Under the pieces are notes generated by a model. The model saw nothing but the letters and a program-made list of their open reading frames with translations. It ran no database searches and was not told the DNA's origin. 64,000 nucleotides of DNA from Volvariella volvacea V23 (lineage: Eukaryota > Basidiomycota > Agaricomycetes > Agaricales > Pluteaceae). Below, piece after piece: positions 1 through 11,152 of the stretch (the stretch's first letter is position 1; each line of letters opens with the position of its first letter). The translations under genes were made by a program, and so were the position numbers. Location: positions 264,804 to 328,803 of the forward strand of contig KB722757.1 of the NCBI GenBank assembly GCA_000349905.1. Direction: 5' to 3'.

Positions 1-1627
1 CCTCGATACATCCACAATTTATTATTCCCCTGCCGAGCGCACGGCCAAACGGTGTCATTGCGGAGATGCAAATAGAATTCAATCCTTTAAATCCTGAAAA
101 GGCTTGAACGATACACTCCGAAAACCTATCGTCGCGATACGAAAAGCAGATATACCGTTGACGATAGCTGTGGTGGTGTTTGGGGGAGGTGAGAGGTTGT
201 ATGTGTCGTGCTATGCCATCGAACAATGCTCGGAAATCAACGTTAGGGAAAATACGATTACTTGTGACATTTATTGATTGCACTTGGTAGATGTTCGGAT
301 TGTCCATTGCACCGTCCCTTCTGTTTGGATCGATGCTAATACGCAAATCTGTGGATTTTGGAGATTGATGTATGGCCAATTCAACGCCAAAGTCATCGCT
401 CAGTCTCTCCACAGATGAAGGAATATGGGAGGAGCAGGAGCAGGAGGAGCAGGAGGGGGAGGAGTGGGAGGAGTGGGGAGTATGTGAGAAAATATGGGAT
501 AGCCTTTCGAAAAGTTCCACCATCGTTTCATCCGTCCCCATAGTCTGGGACGAGGCAATGTCGATTCGCGTGGTTGCAGGGATCAAAAGGGAACTAAAGA
601 ACTTGACAAAACGAGCATAGTACCCGCAAAGGCCAAGGGATTGTAGATGTGGGAATATCAGATTAGAGAGGTGAGGTGCCACAGACCGGTTATAAATTGG
701 GCCTGTGTTCGCATCTGGGTTATTTTGAAGATCGTCAAGGGCGCCAACCAAATTAAGGTGCTGAAGCTGTTGAAAGGAAGCCATAGCGAGACGGAACTCA
801 TCCCAAGTGATTCTGGGATAAGTCATACCCCAGGTCCAGCTATAATCCCCTGCTCTCCACTCTAGGGAAAGGGACTTGAGATTTGATACACGATTGATTG
901 AGTATTGAGACAGGAGGAGTTGCACCGGATGGTAAAGTGGGAAGTCGTACACAATCGCTAAATCTTCTAGAGCATCAAGCTCATCAACGTTTTCGCTCAG
1001 CGTTGGGTCCACAAGAAGTGGGATTGCACTTTTGGGAGAAAATCTGTTGGAATGATTGGAACATCCACGCTCAGCATAGAAAAACAACTCCAGTTGACGG
1101 ATGGGTCGCAGAATTTTGCCGCCAGTGCCACTGTTGTAACACAGAAAACGCGAAAGACAGCCAAGATCCAGTTCTTCATCCGGTTCTTTGCCGACAGCCA
1201 ATTGAAGACTGAGTGTGGATATAGTCCGTAAAGAAAGATCCGATCTCTTGACAAGATAGTCGACGAATTCCAATGAGGTCGATTTAGTCGGCATGTATAT
1301 CGTCGACCAAAAGCTTGGAGAACGAAGGGTGACATCCCGCCAATGACGACAGACATGGGAAATCACAATCCAACGATAAGTGCGGTCCCAGCGGTCAAGC
1401 GGAGATGGTTTACGATGTGATTTTGATTGCTCGTGATCATTCTCGACCTGGTCTTTGTAGATAGTTATGATCTTGGAGAGTATTTCAGGTGGAAGGCGAA
1501 AGATGGGCGCGTGGGTGTTACGAAGGGATCTCAAATAAAGTATCCTCTCCGTTAAGCGTGCGAGCTCTTCATCAATCTGAGATACAGTAAGTTGGTCGTC
1601 ACGGATTTGATCAATGGTGAGTGCCAT
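1..1627 (-). CDS. F-box protein, 3' end cut off by window edge
   Basis: An uninterrupted minus-strand frame of 542 codons runs from the ATG at 1627 to the window edge, so the C-terminus is missing. Residues 1-30 carry the family signature around DDQLTVSQIDEEL, the F-box core (FRLPPEILSKI) lies at about residues 43-53, and HVCRHWRDVTL at 91-101 with FWSTIYMP just after complete the region seen in all relatives here. The rest is leucine-rich and variable, ending in the conserved NCGC motif. The family supplies substrate adaptors of SCF ubiquitin ligases; the target is unknown. No intron is needed. It is nearly identical over the first 80 residues to the broken copy at 14420-17277 on the other strand. 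By comparison with complete relatives about 80 residues are missing. Confidence 0.85.
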   Translation of the reverse strand, partial: MALTIDQIRDDQLTVSQIDEELARLTERILYLRSLRNTHAPIFRLPPEILSKIITIYKDQVENDHEQSKSHRKPSPLDRWDRTYRWIVISHVCRHWRDVTLRSPSFWSTIYMPTKSTSLEFVDYLVKRSDLSLRTISTLSLQLAVGKEPDEELDLGCLSRFLCYNSGTGGKILRPIRQLELFFYAERGCSNHSNRFSPKSAIPLLVDPTLSENVDELDALEDLAIVYDFPLYHPVQLLLSQYSINRVSNLKSLSLEWRAGDYSWTWGMTYPRITWDEFRLAMASFQQLQHLNLVGALDDLQNNPDANTGPIYNRSVAPHLSNLIFPHLQSLGLCGYYARFVKFFSSLLIPATTRIDIASSQTMGTDETMVELFERLSHIFSHTPHSSHSSPSCSSCSCSSHIPSSVERLSDDFGVELAIHQSPKSTDLRISIDPNRRDGAMDNPNIYQVQSINVTSNRIFPNVDFRALFDGIARHIQPLTSPKHHHSYRQRYICFSYRDDRFSECIVQAFSGFKGLNSICISAMTPFGRALGRGIINCGCIE

Positions 1628-1800
1628 GTCAAGGGAATGCAATAACCCAATGCTAGCGCTCAGAGGCTCGTGAGGCTCGTGAACAACATGGACAAATAAC
1701 GGTATGGACCATGGGGAGTTTGCAACAAAGAACTACAACGAGCGAACTGGAATGGGTTGTACGAAACGACAGACAGATTTTCGTGAGAAGTTTACCATTA

Positions 1801-3682
1801 CTATCCGCGAATCCAGGAAACACCATCACACAACAGTTCCCATTCCTCAACACGAACGTTGCTCCAGCCCCTGATCTCCAACCTTTCCAATCTTCTTCCA
1901 GCCAAATCGAGATACCATAGCAACTTCTTCAGCGCCTCTTGTTCCTCCTCTTTGACCGAGAACGTCGTTCACGTGCCAAGCTCCAATCAATATCAGGTTC
2001 CGTAGTTCAGGAAAATAATATTCGAAGAAAGATCGACATCGCTGGCAAAGGAACCCACGGAGGTGGGACGCCGAGTGACTAGCACGTGCGGTGGCGATGT
2101 TCTCCTGCGAATGATATGGATACTGGACACACCCACATTCCTGTATTCCACTTAATAAAGCACGAAGAAACGAAGACCTTGCGGTGAGCACCACACAAAT
2201 GGAGGTTAATCCTCTGAACTTCATGAACGCTTGGACAAAATGTCCTGAAAACTCGTGTTAGCGATATGAGTGACAGATATACCGATGATGGAGTCCACGA
2301 TGATTGGGAGACGTGAGGGTCTGAAGATGTTGTGCAATACCTCTGAAGAGGGCCTGGGACGACCCAAGACTGTGAGGATTAGATTTGTTGGTGCATATAT
2401 TTATTGATTGCGATTCGTAGGTGTCTGGGCCTTCCATTCTATCGTCCCTTTTGTGTGGGTCAAGGGAGACACCTAGAACTGGGGATTCAGAGGATTGAAA
2501 TATTCCCAGTTCTACCCCAGCATGGCTTTGGAGCTCCCAAACATCACATCTGGAGGAGGGCTCGCTAAAGGGTGGAGTTGGATTGCTCGTGGGTCCCAAC
2601 GAAGGAGAGAAGCCCCGAGATAGGTTACCAAATAATTCCACCGTAACTTCGTCTTCTTCATACATTATCGGTCTAACATCGACCTGAGTTGTCAATGGAA
2701 TCGAAAGCGCCTCGAAGAACTCGACATATTGCTCAATCCAATCATCGCGAAGAGTGAGAGATCGCAATTGTGGAAGAACAAGAGGTACCACCTCTTTTCT
2801 GCCGCTAACGCCCAAATTTGTATTGAGTTTGACATGCGAGAGAAATCCAATCAAGTCGAGGTGTTGCAGGTGCTCAAATGATGTCATTGCGCGGCGAAAC
2901 TCATTCCAAGTCATTTCAGGAGAAGCCGGAACCCTCCATTGGTAAGAATAATCCGGCCAAGGCCACTTACTTAGACAAACCGACCGAACATTAGGCGCAC
3001 GACCCGCAAACAATTGCGAAAGTAGCCGCTGAGCACCATAGTAAAGCGAGTAGTCATACATGATCTCGAGGTGTTCCAAGGTACCAAGGTTATGTGCCGA
3101 CGAGTCGAACAGCGGGAGGCCACCGCAATCCGGTAGGTCTCCTTCACGCTGTGCATACAGTGATAGTTGCAGTCGCCGAATGGGCCGGAGTGCATGAGTA
3201 TCGTCATGACAAAGGAAACGTGAGAGGTGATCGAGGTGAATCCCTTCTGTGCCACTGGCAATAGACAGCGGAAGGCTAAGTATACGTAGCGTCGCTGATT
3301 TCGACCTTTGGAGGAGTTCATCTACCCAATCCAATGACGTTAATTTACTTGGCATGTAGATGGTTGACCAGAATGTTGGGGAACTGAGGGTTACATTCCT
3401 CCAGTGACGACAAACGTGAGAGACGAGGACCCAGGTGTATGTGTGCTTCCAAGCTGCATAGGGAGAAGAGCTCGACTGCGATTCTTTGTGCTCATTCTCT
3501 ACCTGTTGCTTGTATATCGTTAAAATCCTGAGAAGTAATTCAGGTGGGAGATGAGAGATAGGTGTGTAGATGTTGCGAAGGTATTTGAGATGGCAGCATC
3601 TTTCAGTTAAGCACTTTAGTTCTTGGTCGATCTGGCTAACGGTGAGCTGGTCGTCGCCTGCTTGAGCTGCAGAAAATGACAT
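1801..3682 (-). pseudogene. F-box protein pseudogene (nonsense and frameshift)
   Basis: Starts at ATG 3682 and reads as a 474-residue F-box protein: DDQLTVSQIDQEL near the N-terminus, then the F-box (SHLPPELLLRILTIY), then HVCRHWRNVTLSSPTFWSTIYMP. An in-frame TAA at 2258-2260 follows YICHSYR, where relatives continue into a conserved C-terminal segment. That segment is still present in the same frame (EFSGHFVQAF, CGCVQYP, FPELRNL) to about 1955, where a one-base shift moves the typical ending (LKKLLWYLDLAGRRLERL) into another frame, stopping at TAG 1801-1803. Two lesions suggest a decaying copy; a shortened protein ending at 2258 could still contain the F-box. Neighbours on both sides are minus-strand relatives. 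Confidence 0.85.
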
Positions 3683-4391
3683 TGGGATGATGGTCTGGTC
3701 AATCGGGTGGGTTTCAAATCCACACGCTTAGGACCAATCACGTGGAGGTTGTGTGCAACGGATGTGACACATGTGACACGTGACTGCATATGGAACAATT
3801 CTAAAAACCGCGGAATGCCCTAGTTGATAGTTCATATATCTCGCAATGTTGTAGGCTTGGAATCTTAGCTTTTGTTCCGGTCAACGAGAGCTAGTGTGTT
3901 GCGACGGTGCTTGTCACGCTCCCGTCACATTGTGGACAGGCATCACTCAACGGGCCTAAAAATACCATAGTGATATGGTGGGCCATATCAGACAAAAATA
4001 TTGGTCCACCACAATGCTGAGATTATCTGGATCCAGCTGGATTGTTCTCGAGGCATATAATGCCACATGGCTTCAGTTTCTCATGTTCAGCTTATAACCT
4101 TATAGCATAAACTTCTCCAATCTGCTTTGTCTTGAGCCCACTCCGCCCACTCCGCCCCCTATGCCCCAACCTCTCTAATCTCTGTCCAGCGCGAGCGTCG
4201 ACGCAGGGGGTAATTTTCCCAGTGGATTTGGACTTACGGGCTCAAACAGTGGACGTGTTCCGGCCACAACAGAGCTCATTCTGGAGCACGCGAGCCGAAA
4301 TGTGATGTCGAAACTAGTACCGCCATCAACGGCGGTAGCAAGTTCCAATCGCTCATAAATTGCAACTTGTACAACACCCGAACCAATAATC
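3683..4391. other. Intergenic spacer between F-box genes
   Basis: No coding frame I can support. It would hold the promoter of the F-box pseudogene to its left and the 3' end of the intact F-box gene to its right. It contains CACATGTG and CACGTG motifs near 3768-3780 and a perfect 8-bp inverted repeat around 3971-3990. Confidence 0.5.
3971..3990. repeat. Short inverted repeat (possible hairpin)
   Basis: TGATATGG and CCATATCA are perfect reverse complements separated by TGGG. It could be a DNA hairpin or chance; no flanking target duplication was seen. Confidence 0.35.
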
Positions 4392-6431
4392 CTATTCACA
4401 CAAAACCTCGTCACACAGCCCTTCCCAAACCTCAACCTGAACACCACCCCACCTCCTGAACACCAGCCTCTCCAGTCTCCTCCCCGCCAGGTCAAAATAC
4501 CACAACACCCTCCTCAGCGCCTCAAGTTCCTCATCCCCGACCCACTCTTCCAGTTCCGGACTCCCCGTCACCGGTCCAACTATAGTCAAAGTCCGCAATT
4601 CGGGAAAATAACTCGATCCAAGGAGGGCCCGGCACTGTCTGCACGGACCCGAAGACCTGTCGCGCTCTTGCTGCAACTCGGGCTGATTATTCGAACCAGG
4701 CGTGACAGGAGAAAAGTCATACGGGTTCCGGACACATCCACAGTTTGGTAACCCAGTGCTGAGGGCGGGGAGGAACCATGTCCTCGGGGTTATGTAGATA
4801 GAATCCAGCCCCCTATACCCAGAAAAAGCGCGAACGATGTCATCCGAGAACTCCTCCTGCCAATACGAGAGGCATATGTACCTATGACGATGCTGCTTCT
4901 GCTCGTCCCTATAGTAGCTCTCACGGTTTGGGCAAGTCAAAGGTTGAATGTGCTGCGCTATACCCTCAAAGAGGACTTGGGAGTTATTGACGTTCATAAG
5001 ACTCATAAAACGGATGTTTATTGATTGCCGCTCCGAGTCCGAGTTGTAGATGTCCGAGCTATCCATTATGGGGTCTCTTCTGTGTGGATCGAGGGTGACG
5101 GCGAGTGCTAGGGCGTCCGATGTAGACTGATGAATAGCCAACTCCGTACCGAGATCGTCTCCCGCCGCGGCTTGTTGTGCAGCGTCGGCCCAGGGGGAAG
5201 CGGTACGACTACCCCTCGCTGCACGTAGTGGGGTTGGGTCACTCTGAGAGCTGGGCTGAAGATCATGCGAGAAGGAACAGGACAGGCTTTTGAAGAGGTC
5301 AACCAATGTCCCTTCCTCCTCGACAACTTTGGAAACGAAATCGATCCGAGTGGTCGGCGGAATCACGAGTGTGCTAAGGAAGTCTGCAGATAGCCTGACA
5401 GGGTTTTTGTGGAGGGTAAGAGTCTGCAATTGGGGAAATGTCAGACTGGGGGTCATCCCAGATCGGGCATCCTCTTCAAGGTCTATGAGCGTCTTGGCCA
5501 ATGTGAGATGCCTTAGCTGCTTGAACGACGTCAGAGCGAGAAGAAACCCATCCCGCGTCATCCTCGGGTAGTTTTGTCTCCAAAGCAAATTATAATCCGA
5601 CAGACCGCGACTCTTTAGTGTAAACGACCTGACGTTCGACGGGCCATCTTTTGGGAATTGAGAGAGAATAAGATGGGCAGGGTGGTGAAGTCCAGACTCA
5701 TACATAATCGTGACATCTTGTAGAGCGTTGAATCCGACCCGACCCCGAGGCGACACGGTGTCGACAAGGATTGGGACAGCGCTCGTGGTTGAAAGGTGGA
5801 AGGGAACGAGCACGTGGCTTTGAGATTCCGCACAAAACGACAATTCCAATCGACGAACCGGGCGTAGGGCCCCGCCTAGTCCAGTCGCCCCGGGCTCATC
5901 GCTATAGCACAAAAGACGCGCAAGAGAACTAAGATCAAGGTCCTCACCCCTGTCTTTGCAGACGGTCAGCTGGAGGCTGAGCGTAGACAGGGTAGAGGAT
6001 CGCGACCTCTCGAAAAGCACATCGAGCCAATCCAACGACGTGAATTCGCTCGGCATGTATATCGTCGACCAAAAGCTCGGAGAACGGAGAGTCACATCCC
6101 TCCAACGGCGACAAACATGGGAGACCGCGATCCAGGCGTACGTATGGTGCCAAGGATTGGGCAGAGATTGCACCTGAGGGCGAATCCATGGATTATCGAA
6201 AGATGGGTCTGGCCGAGCTTGCGCTTTTGATTCCTTGTAATCGACCTCGACTTGGTGTTTATATGCGGTAAATATTTTGAGGAGCAGTTCTGGTGGAAGG
6301 CGGGAGATAGGGACGTGCGTGTTGCGAAGGGACTTGAGATGGCAACACCGCAACGTCAGGCGTGCTACCTCTTCGTCAATCTGAGCAACGGTGAGCTGCG
6401 CGTCGTCGACTTGGTCAACAGTGGACGCCAT
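4392..6431 (-). CDS. F-box protein, intact
   Basis: A single-exon gene of 679 residues from ATG 6431. Residues 10-30 contain the DAQLTVAQIDEEVARL signature; the F-box core ISRLPPELLLKIF is at 42-54, and VSHVCRRWRDVTLRSPSFWSTIYMP spans about 103-127. The middle is leucine-rich without clear repeat units. The C-terminus has CGCVRNP and a CRQC pair, then YFPELRTLTIVG and an LWYFDLAGRRLERL motif shared by all relatives in this window. As the complete member it is the best reference for judging damage in the other copies. Expected role: SCF ubiquitin-ligase adaptor, substrate unknown. High local GC and long open length support a functional gene. Confidence 0.9.
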   Translation of the reverse strand: MASTVDQVDDAQLTVAQIDEEVARLTLRCCHLKSLRNTHVPISRLPPELLLKIFTAYKHQVEVDYKESKAQARPDPSFDNPWIRPQVQSLPNPWHHTYAWIAVSHVCRRWRDVTLRSPSFWSTIYMPSEFTSLDWLDVLFERSRSSTLSTLSLQLTVCKDRGEDLDLSSLARLLCYSDEPGATGLGGALRPVRRLELSFCAESQSHVLVPFHLSTTSAVPILVDTVSPRGRVGFNALQDVTIMYESGLHHPAHLILSQFPKDGPSNVRSFTLKSRGLSDYNLLWRQNYPRMTRDGFLLALTSFKQLRHLTLAKTLIDLEEDARSGMTPSLTFPQLQTLTLHKNPVRLSADFLSTLVIPPTTRIDFVSKVVEEEGTLVDLFKSLSCSFSHDLQPSSQSDPTPLRAARGSRTASPWADAAQQAAAGDDLGTELAIHQSTSDALALAVTLDPHRRDPIMDSSDIYNSDSERQSINIRFMSLMNVNNSQVLFEGIAQHIQPLTCPNRESYYRDEQKQHRHRYICLSYWQEEFSDDIVRAFSGYRGLDSIYITPRTWFLPALSTGLPNCGCVRNPYDFSPVTPGSNNQPELQQERDRSSGPCRQCRALLGSSYFPELRTLTIVGPVTGSPELEEWVGDEELEALRRVLWYFDLAGRRLERLVFRRWGGVQVEVWEGLCDEVLCE

Positions 6432-6800
6432 CTTTGGTGAGATAGGTCGCGGAGTTGCAGTAGACCAAGATGTTCACACGCCTATCTATAAAAAATAACC
6501 CCGCATAGAATCCACTTTGGTGAGGCCAAACGCCATCCTCGCGCAGACATACACTCATCTAGATCGGACTCGCAGCAAAACGGAAGAAGGATATGCATTG
6601 ATGATGTTGAAAATTGAATTGAACCAGACAAGCGCTTGAGAGTATAAGTAGACTGCCAACGAACCAAATCCAACAAGTGAGAGAGCGACGGACAGACACA
6701 GACGGAGGGAGGATGTGATGTGATGAAGGAAAAAACAGTTCGTTCGTTCTCGTCCTTGTTGTATTCGCTTCGTATAGAATTTCTATGTAAGGGAAGAAAT
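6432..6800. other. Spacer between F-box gene and COX5 3' end
   Basis: No gene recognised. It would hold the F-box promoter (right of 6431) and the COX5 3' untranslated region. The frames here are short and lack any family motif. Confidence 0.5.
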
Positions 6801-7742
6801 CTACTTCTGTGTAACGAATCCTTTGCCCTTGTAGCCCTCCGACGAGATACCTGTACAGCGAGGGGACAAGCTCCAGTCAGCATTCTAGTCGACGGTAGCG
6901 GCGCGGAAATGGACTGACCAGAGATAGGATTCAACTTCATCTCCAGAGCACGCTCGTTGGTGGCTTCCTCCCACTCCTTGGTGAGGGTCTTTGGTGGGGG
7001 CGCAGCTGCATATATCCATCGTCAATACCCCAACGTGTTATCCACAAAAAAAGGACAGGACTAACCGTATTGGCGGATGGTCAAGGACAGAACACCAGCG
7101 AGGCCGACAAGACCCAAAGTAGCCAAGAGGATCTTGAGGTTGTCTCCTGGTTGACTGATAGGAGCACGAGGACCGTGGGGACCGAACGCTACGTAGTAGG
7201 CTGTGGAAGAGGTACAGGTCAGTTTGGATATTTTAAGTATGCGACAACGAGAAAAGCAGAGCAGGTGATGCCGAATGAGGCATTAACATTGTCAAGTTGT
7301 CAGGTTGGAGTGTTCCGATCCGGTCCAATGGAGATAAGTGGAAGCACGGACTCGGAACGTCCTCCACCGCATCGTGGTCCTCCGGACACACGCACAACGA
7401 ACGAAACAAACGAGAAACGATGACAAAAAAAGGGAAACCATGAAACCTACCAGCCTTCTTCTCATCAATGCTCAACTCCTTCCAGTCCTTCTTCTGCAAC
7501 TCCTCAAGTTGCTCATGAACGCTCTGCTTCTCCTCAACACTCAGCTTGCCCCACATAGCCTCAACATTGCTCAACGGAATAACAGGAGCAACCTTTGACG
7601 TCGATGCCGATGATGAAGCCGGCGCTGAAGCCGAGCCGGTCAAGTTGGCTGTCGTCGCAAGCGTGCGGCGAGCATTGGCGTTGGCAGCGACGGCGGCTTG
7701 ACGAGCTGCGATTCGGATGGTGTTGGCTGCGGTTGCGTGCAT
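6801..7742 (-). CDS. COX5: Cytochrome c oxidase subunit IV (yeast Cox5 family)
   Basis: Four exons on the minus strand (7742-7451, 7200-7066, 7005-6919, 6850-6801) join in phase to a 187-residue protein. The N-terminus (about 45 residues) is rich in Ala, Arg and Ser with almost no acid residues, as in a mitochondrial presequence. The mature part has LSNVEAMWGKLSVEEK, then KDWKELSIDEKKAAYY and VAFGPHGPRAP, one membrane span (about residues 118-138) and the ending EGYKGKGFVTQK, all typical of subunit IV. The protein belongs to complex IV in the inner mitochondrial membrane. All introns are GT-AG (250, 60 and 68 nt). It heads a conserved minus-strand block with the GIS2-like and RPN8 genes. Confidence 0.93.
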
Positions 7743-8378
7743 GGCTTTAGACCTTGGTTATTAGGGAATTAACGCGCAAGTTGGCGGAATGGGACGATGG
7801 AACGGAAGAAACCGCGTGTTCGAAAAAACGAGAGGTAAGAGCAAGCGGTGATGTGTAGTAGAGCTAATTATTTCACCCCTTAAACGATCAAAGGAGTTTT
7901 CTAGTCTTTTTCTTCTCTACGCAGGAGGGGACGCAGAGGAGGATAGTGTGGAGGGGAGCAAGTCGGAAACTGAGCAGAAAGAGCAAACTTTTCGGCGAGG
8001 AAAAATGGGCCAGGGAATTTCGGAAAATGCCTCAACCGCTGCCTGCTATCGGAATTCGGATGCGTTCCGGAAATTCCCATGATGCTTCTGGGCCTATCAG
8101 CGATCAGCAATTATCGCTCTGGCCTGCCCTGTGGGCGTCGAGAACGTCGTCCACGGCCAACCGACAGCTCGCATGTGTATCCCATGTGTACGTACTGACC
8201 AATGGTCCCTGATGTGCGTCATGTGCATCGTAGCATCAAAGAGTTACATAGAAAGGACAATGCCGCAAACGTATGTGCAACAAATCATTCAACAAGCAAC
8301 AAGAGAAAGGCAAGAACTACAACACAACACGCTGCAACGGATGCAACGGCCTTCGAAATATACAGCCCTCGGGTGACG
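7743..8378. other. Spacer between COX5 start and GIS2-like 3' end
   Basis: No gene supported. The part near 7743 would be the COX5 promoter and the part near 8378 the 3' untranslated region of the zinc-knuckle gene. Confidence 0.5.
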
Positions 8379-10163
8379 TTAGACAGACTTGCCAGCCTCA
8401 GGGCAGTCCTTCGAGATGTGTCTACGACGAGCGTCAGCTGCTCTAGACCTGCGAAAAATACCAGCAAATGAACACGTCAAACTCACCCTTCAGAACCACA
8501 GTTGTAGCAAGCACGTTTCTGAGGTTTAGGGCAGTCTTTTGAGATATGGCCCTATCAGTTATGATCACAAATCCCGGTTCAAGTCACGAGGAGGACAAAG
8601 CCAACCCCACCAGTCATCACATCAAAATCGTACAGTAATCAGCCACCCGAACAGTCGCAACGAGAGAAGGTTGACTTACAATTTCAGAGCAATTGTAGCA
8701 TTTGGAACCTTGGACGCAGTCACGCGACAGATGGCCAACGCCACCACAGGTATAACTATAACCACCGCATCAGCTACCTCCCATCCTTGCATCCAAGCCA
8801 TGACCATCCACGCCTGGGCTGGCCGCAGAACGAAGGAAAGTGCACCCACCATGTCTTTTGGTTGCTGAAGCCTCCACTATAGCTATTGTTGTAGGAGTTG
8901 CTTCCGCCAGCGCCTTGAGGGCATGCCCGAGCGATATGCCCTACCTTACCACAGCGATAGCACTCCGCGCTGCTCGTGTTTCCTGAAAAGCTCGAGTATC
9001 CAGAGCCGCCACCACCTCCTGGGCAATCGCGAGCCTACAATAAATTTACCCGATCAGTAACCAGACACCGGCACGGTGGGGGAACGTTGGACTCACGATA
9101 TGTCCTTCTTGATTGCACTTGTAGCAGGTTTTGGCCTTGGGCTCGGAGTTGCAGTCACGAGAGACGTGTCCCTCGCCGCCACCTATTTCATCACACGAGA
9201 TCCGACGATGATTCAAGATGCCAAGATGCGCAGACAACGAAATAAAGGGAAACACGATCAGCAAAATGACAAGAGCGAACGGCAGGCGGCATGTCCCAGG
9301 AGCTGCTGCGACGTAGCTGTGTGCAGCCGTGTTATCGCCCATAGAGACAGTGCGAGTTCTCGTGATACATATGAACAGTGTAAAACATCGACTCCTCCCC
9401 GGAGCACGAGCCGCAACACACTGGGCAGAGCAGAGGCAAGAAAGCCCACAGAAACAACATGATCAAAACGGCGAAGCTCACAGTTGTAGCATGTAGGAGT
9501 TCCTGCCTTTGGGCAGTTTGCAGCTTGGTGGCCGACTACAACAACCAAAAAAGCTTGTTAGTACAATGTCCATCAACGCGACACGACTGGCCGAATCAAG
9601 GGAGATGACGTGGTGGTGGACGCGGACATGGACGACTGTATGGTGCCAATGACGACCCAAGACGCCAGCAAAAAGACAGAAACCATGGGCATGGAACTGC
9701 ATTGTTATTCTCACTACGACATGTGGGGATGTCCAGTGACGCCTTGAACAGAAGAACAATGCATTGGCGTGACAAGGCACGAAGAAAAAAAAAAAAGAAT
9801 AGATGACGAAATAGCGGGCAAACCGATCCGATACATGATTCAAATGGAAAGGATCATGGTAGGGAGGGTGAACGAAAACGAGGGCAAGGGTGAGGGCGAG
9901 GGAAGAGGAAAAGCCAATCATTCGATCAATAATGAATTAACCGAGATAAAGCTTTTTTGATCAACATGTGGGGAACGAGAAGGACGAAACTGCGCCGCTG
10001 TCCTCATCGCGCAGCGAAATGAAAGGGACCAGGATATCGGCAAGTGGATATGCAAGGGGGGAAAAGGATGGAAATGAAGATGGAGAGGATGGATGGGGAG
10101 ATGGGAGAGGAGAGACATCGACGCACATCCACCGCAGTTGAAGCAACCACCACGGGAGCCCAT
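8379..10163 (-). CDS. GIS2: GIS2/CNBP-like protein with seven CCHC zinc knuckles
   Basis: Seven exons on the minus strand (10163-10127, 9535-9482, 9182-9097, 9034-8850, 8755-8680, 8551-8487, 8421-8379) give 181 residues. Each of seven knuckles fits C-X2-C-X4-H-X4-C, beginning with CFNCGGFGHQAANC and ending with CYNCGSEGHISKDC; a Gly/Ser linker separates knuckles 3 and 4. Family members bind single-stranded nucleic acid, associate with translating ribosomes and occur in cytoplasmic RNA granules. The start is ATG 10163, directly before the first knuckle. Intron 1 is long (591 nt), the rest short. The last intron has two in-frame 3' sites: the distal one (exon from 8421) restores knuckle 7, while the proximal one (from 8448) would add nine residues inside it. 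Confidence 0.92.
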
Positions 10164-10930
10164 TGTTTGCAATTAGCCTTGGTTTTTGTGAGAGGAAAGG
10201 GTTTTAGGTTGTTGGAAGCTGTTGAGAATGGTGCAGAAGATGGATTAAGACGAGGACGACGGTCAAGCAAGAAGACGACGGCGGAGAGAACGAACACGAA
10301 GATGATGACCAGATACGACGCAGCGCGAGTCGTAGTGATGGATGGAGGAAGAGAAGGAAGGAGACAGAGGAAACGACGGCGGCAAATGGGAGATGGAAAT
10401 GGAGGAGACAACAAGGTTTGGGGAGAGGGACGATGACAATTCAAAAGTCTTATATATCCCGTTCCCCATATCTCCAGAAAACAGACTCCGCAGATAAAAA
10501 TGAGAAACGGAATAACACTTACTAAGAAAAGGATGCGAAGCGGAGACGATTCTAAAAATTCGCAAGTGCCCGAGTCCGGGGCGTGCGAGGACGAGAGCGG
10601 TCGATTGGGGGCCAAAAAATAATCAAATAATATATCAGAACACGAACAACCCGTGGATCACACAGAAGAGGGCGAATCGACGAGGAGGAGGGGGAGAATC
10701 ACCAGAGATCAAAATCGCAGATTTTGTGTTCGGGAGGAGGAGAAGCGAGATTGATAACTTTTTGGTCAGATCTTTTGGATGAGCTTTGCTGCAGCGTGGT
10801 CTGCGCATTGCGAAATCTCGTTACGTAAGCGATCATTATTACGACGTCTTTTCTCCCTGTTGTTGGGACGCTCAAACTCCCTTAGCCTCGATCTCTCGGT
10901 GGAGACTCGAGGTTGAGAACGTTGGGCGAT
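10164..10930. other. Upstream region of the GIS2-like gene
   Basis: No protein recognised. It is rich in GGA/GAA on the plus strand and probably holds the promoter and 5' leader of the minus-strand zinc-knuckle gene. A GTAAGT at about 10520 on the minus strand could be the donor of a leader intron. Confidence 0.4.
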
Positions 10931-11152
10931 TCAGAACCAGCGACGGCGTACACCGTGCTGTAATATTCTCGTGTTGATTCGCGTTGCCCATTTGCCGCCG
11001 CGAATGTATTGTTTGATAACCAACTTCGGAGCACGGAATTGCTTGGGAGGTGTCGAGTTGAAGCGGGAGATATGGCTTAGTCCAGGTAGCTACGTGGTCT
11101 GACATCGTAGCCAATGTTCCCAACTCACATCACACATGAGGATGAGAACCAT
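10931..11152 (-). CDS. Possible small basic protein (two exons)
   Basis: A tentative gene of 60 residues. Exon 1 (11152-11129) begins at an ATG and ends at a GTGAGT donor; exon 2 (11089-10931) follows a GTAG acceptor in phase and ends at TGA 10931. The C-terminal 40 residues are strongly basic and look protein-like (AIPR-free frame reading KQFRAPKLVIKQY then GGKWATRINTRILQ). Size and charge recall small mitochondrial ribosomal or membrane-associated proteins, but I do not recognise the family. An additional upstream exon is possible. It lies between the GIS2-like and RPN8 genes on the same strand. Confidence 0.28.

Noticed and set aside
997..1356. Minus-strand frame parallel to the F-box gene at 1-1627
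   Set aside because: It is the same DNA read one frame off from the long conserved F-box frame; the other frame has the HVCRHW motif and no stops.
8570..8590. T-loop-like sequence (CCCGGTTCAAGTCACGAGG)
   Set aside because: Looks like a tRNA T-arm, but no D-arm or complementary acceptor stem occurs at the proper distance, and it lies inside an intron of the zinc-knuckle gene.
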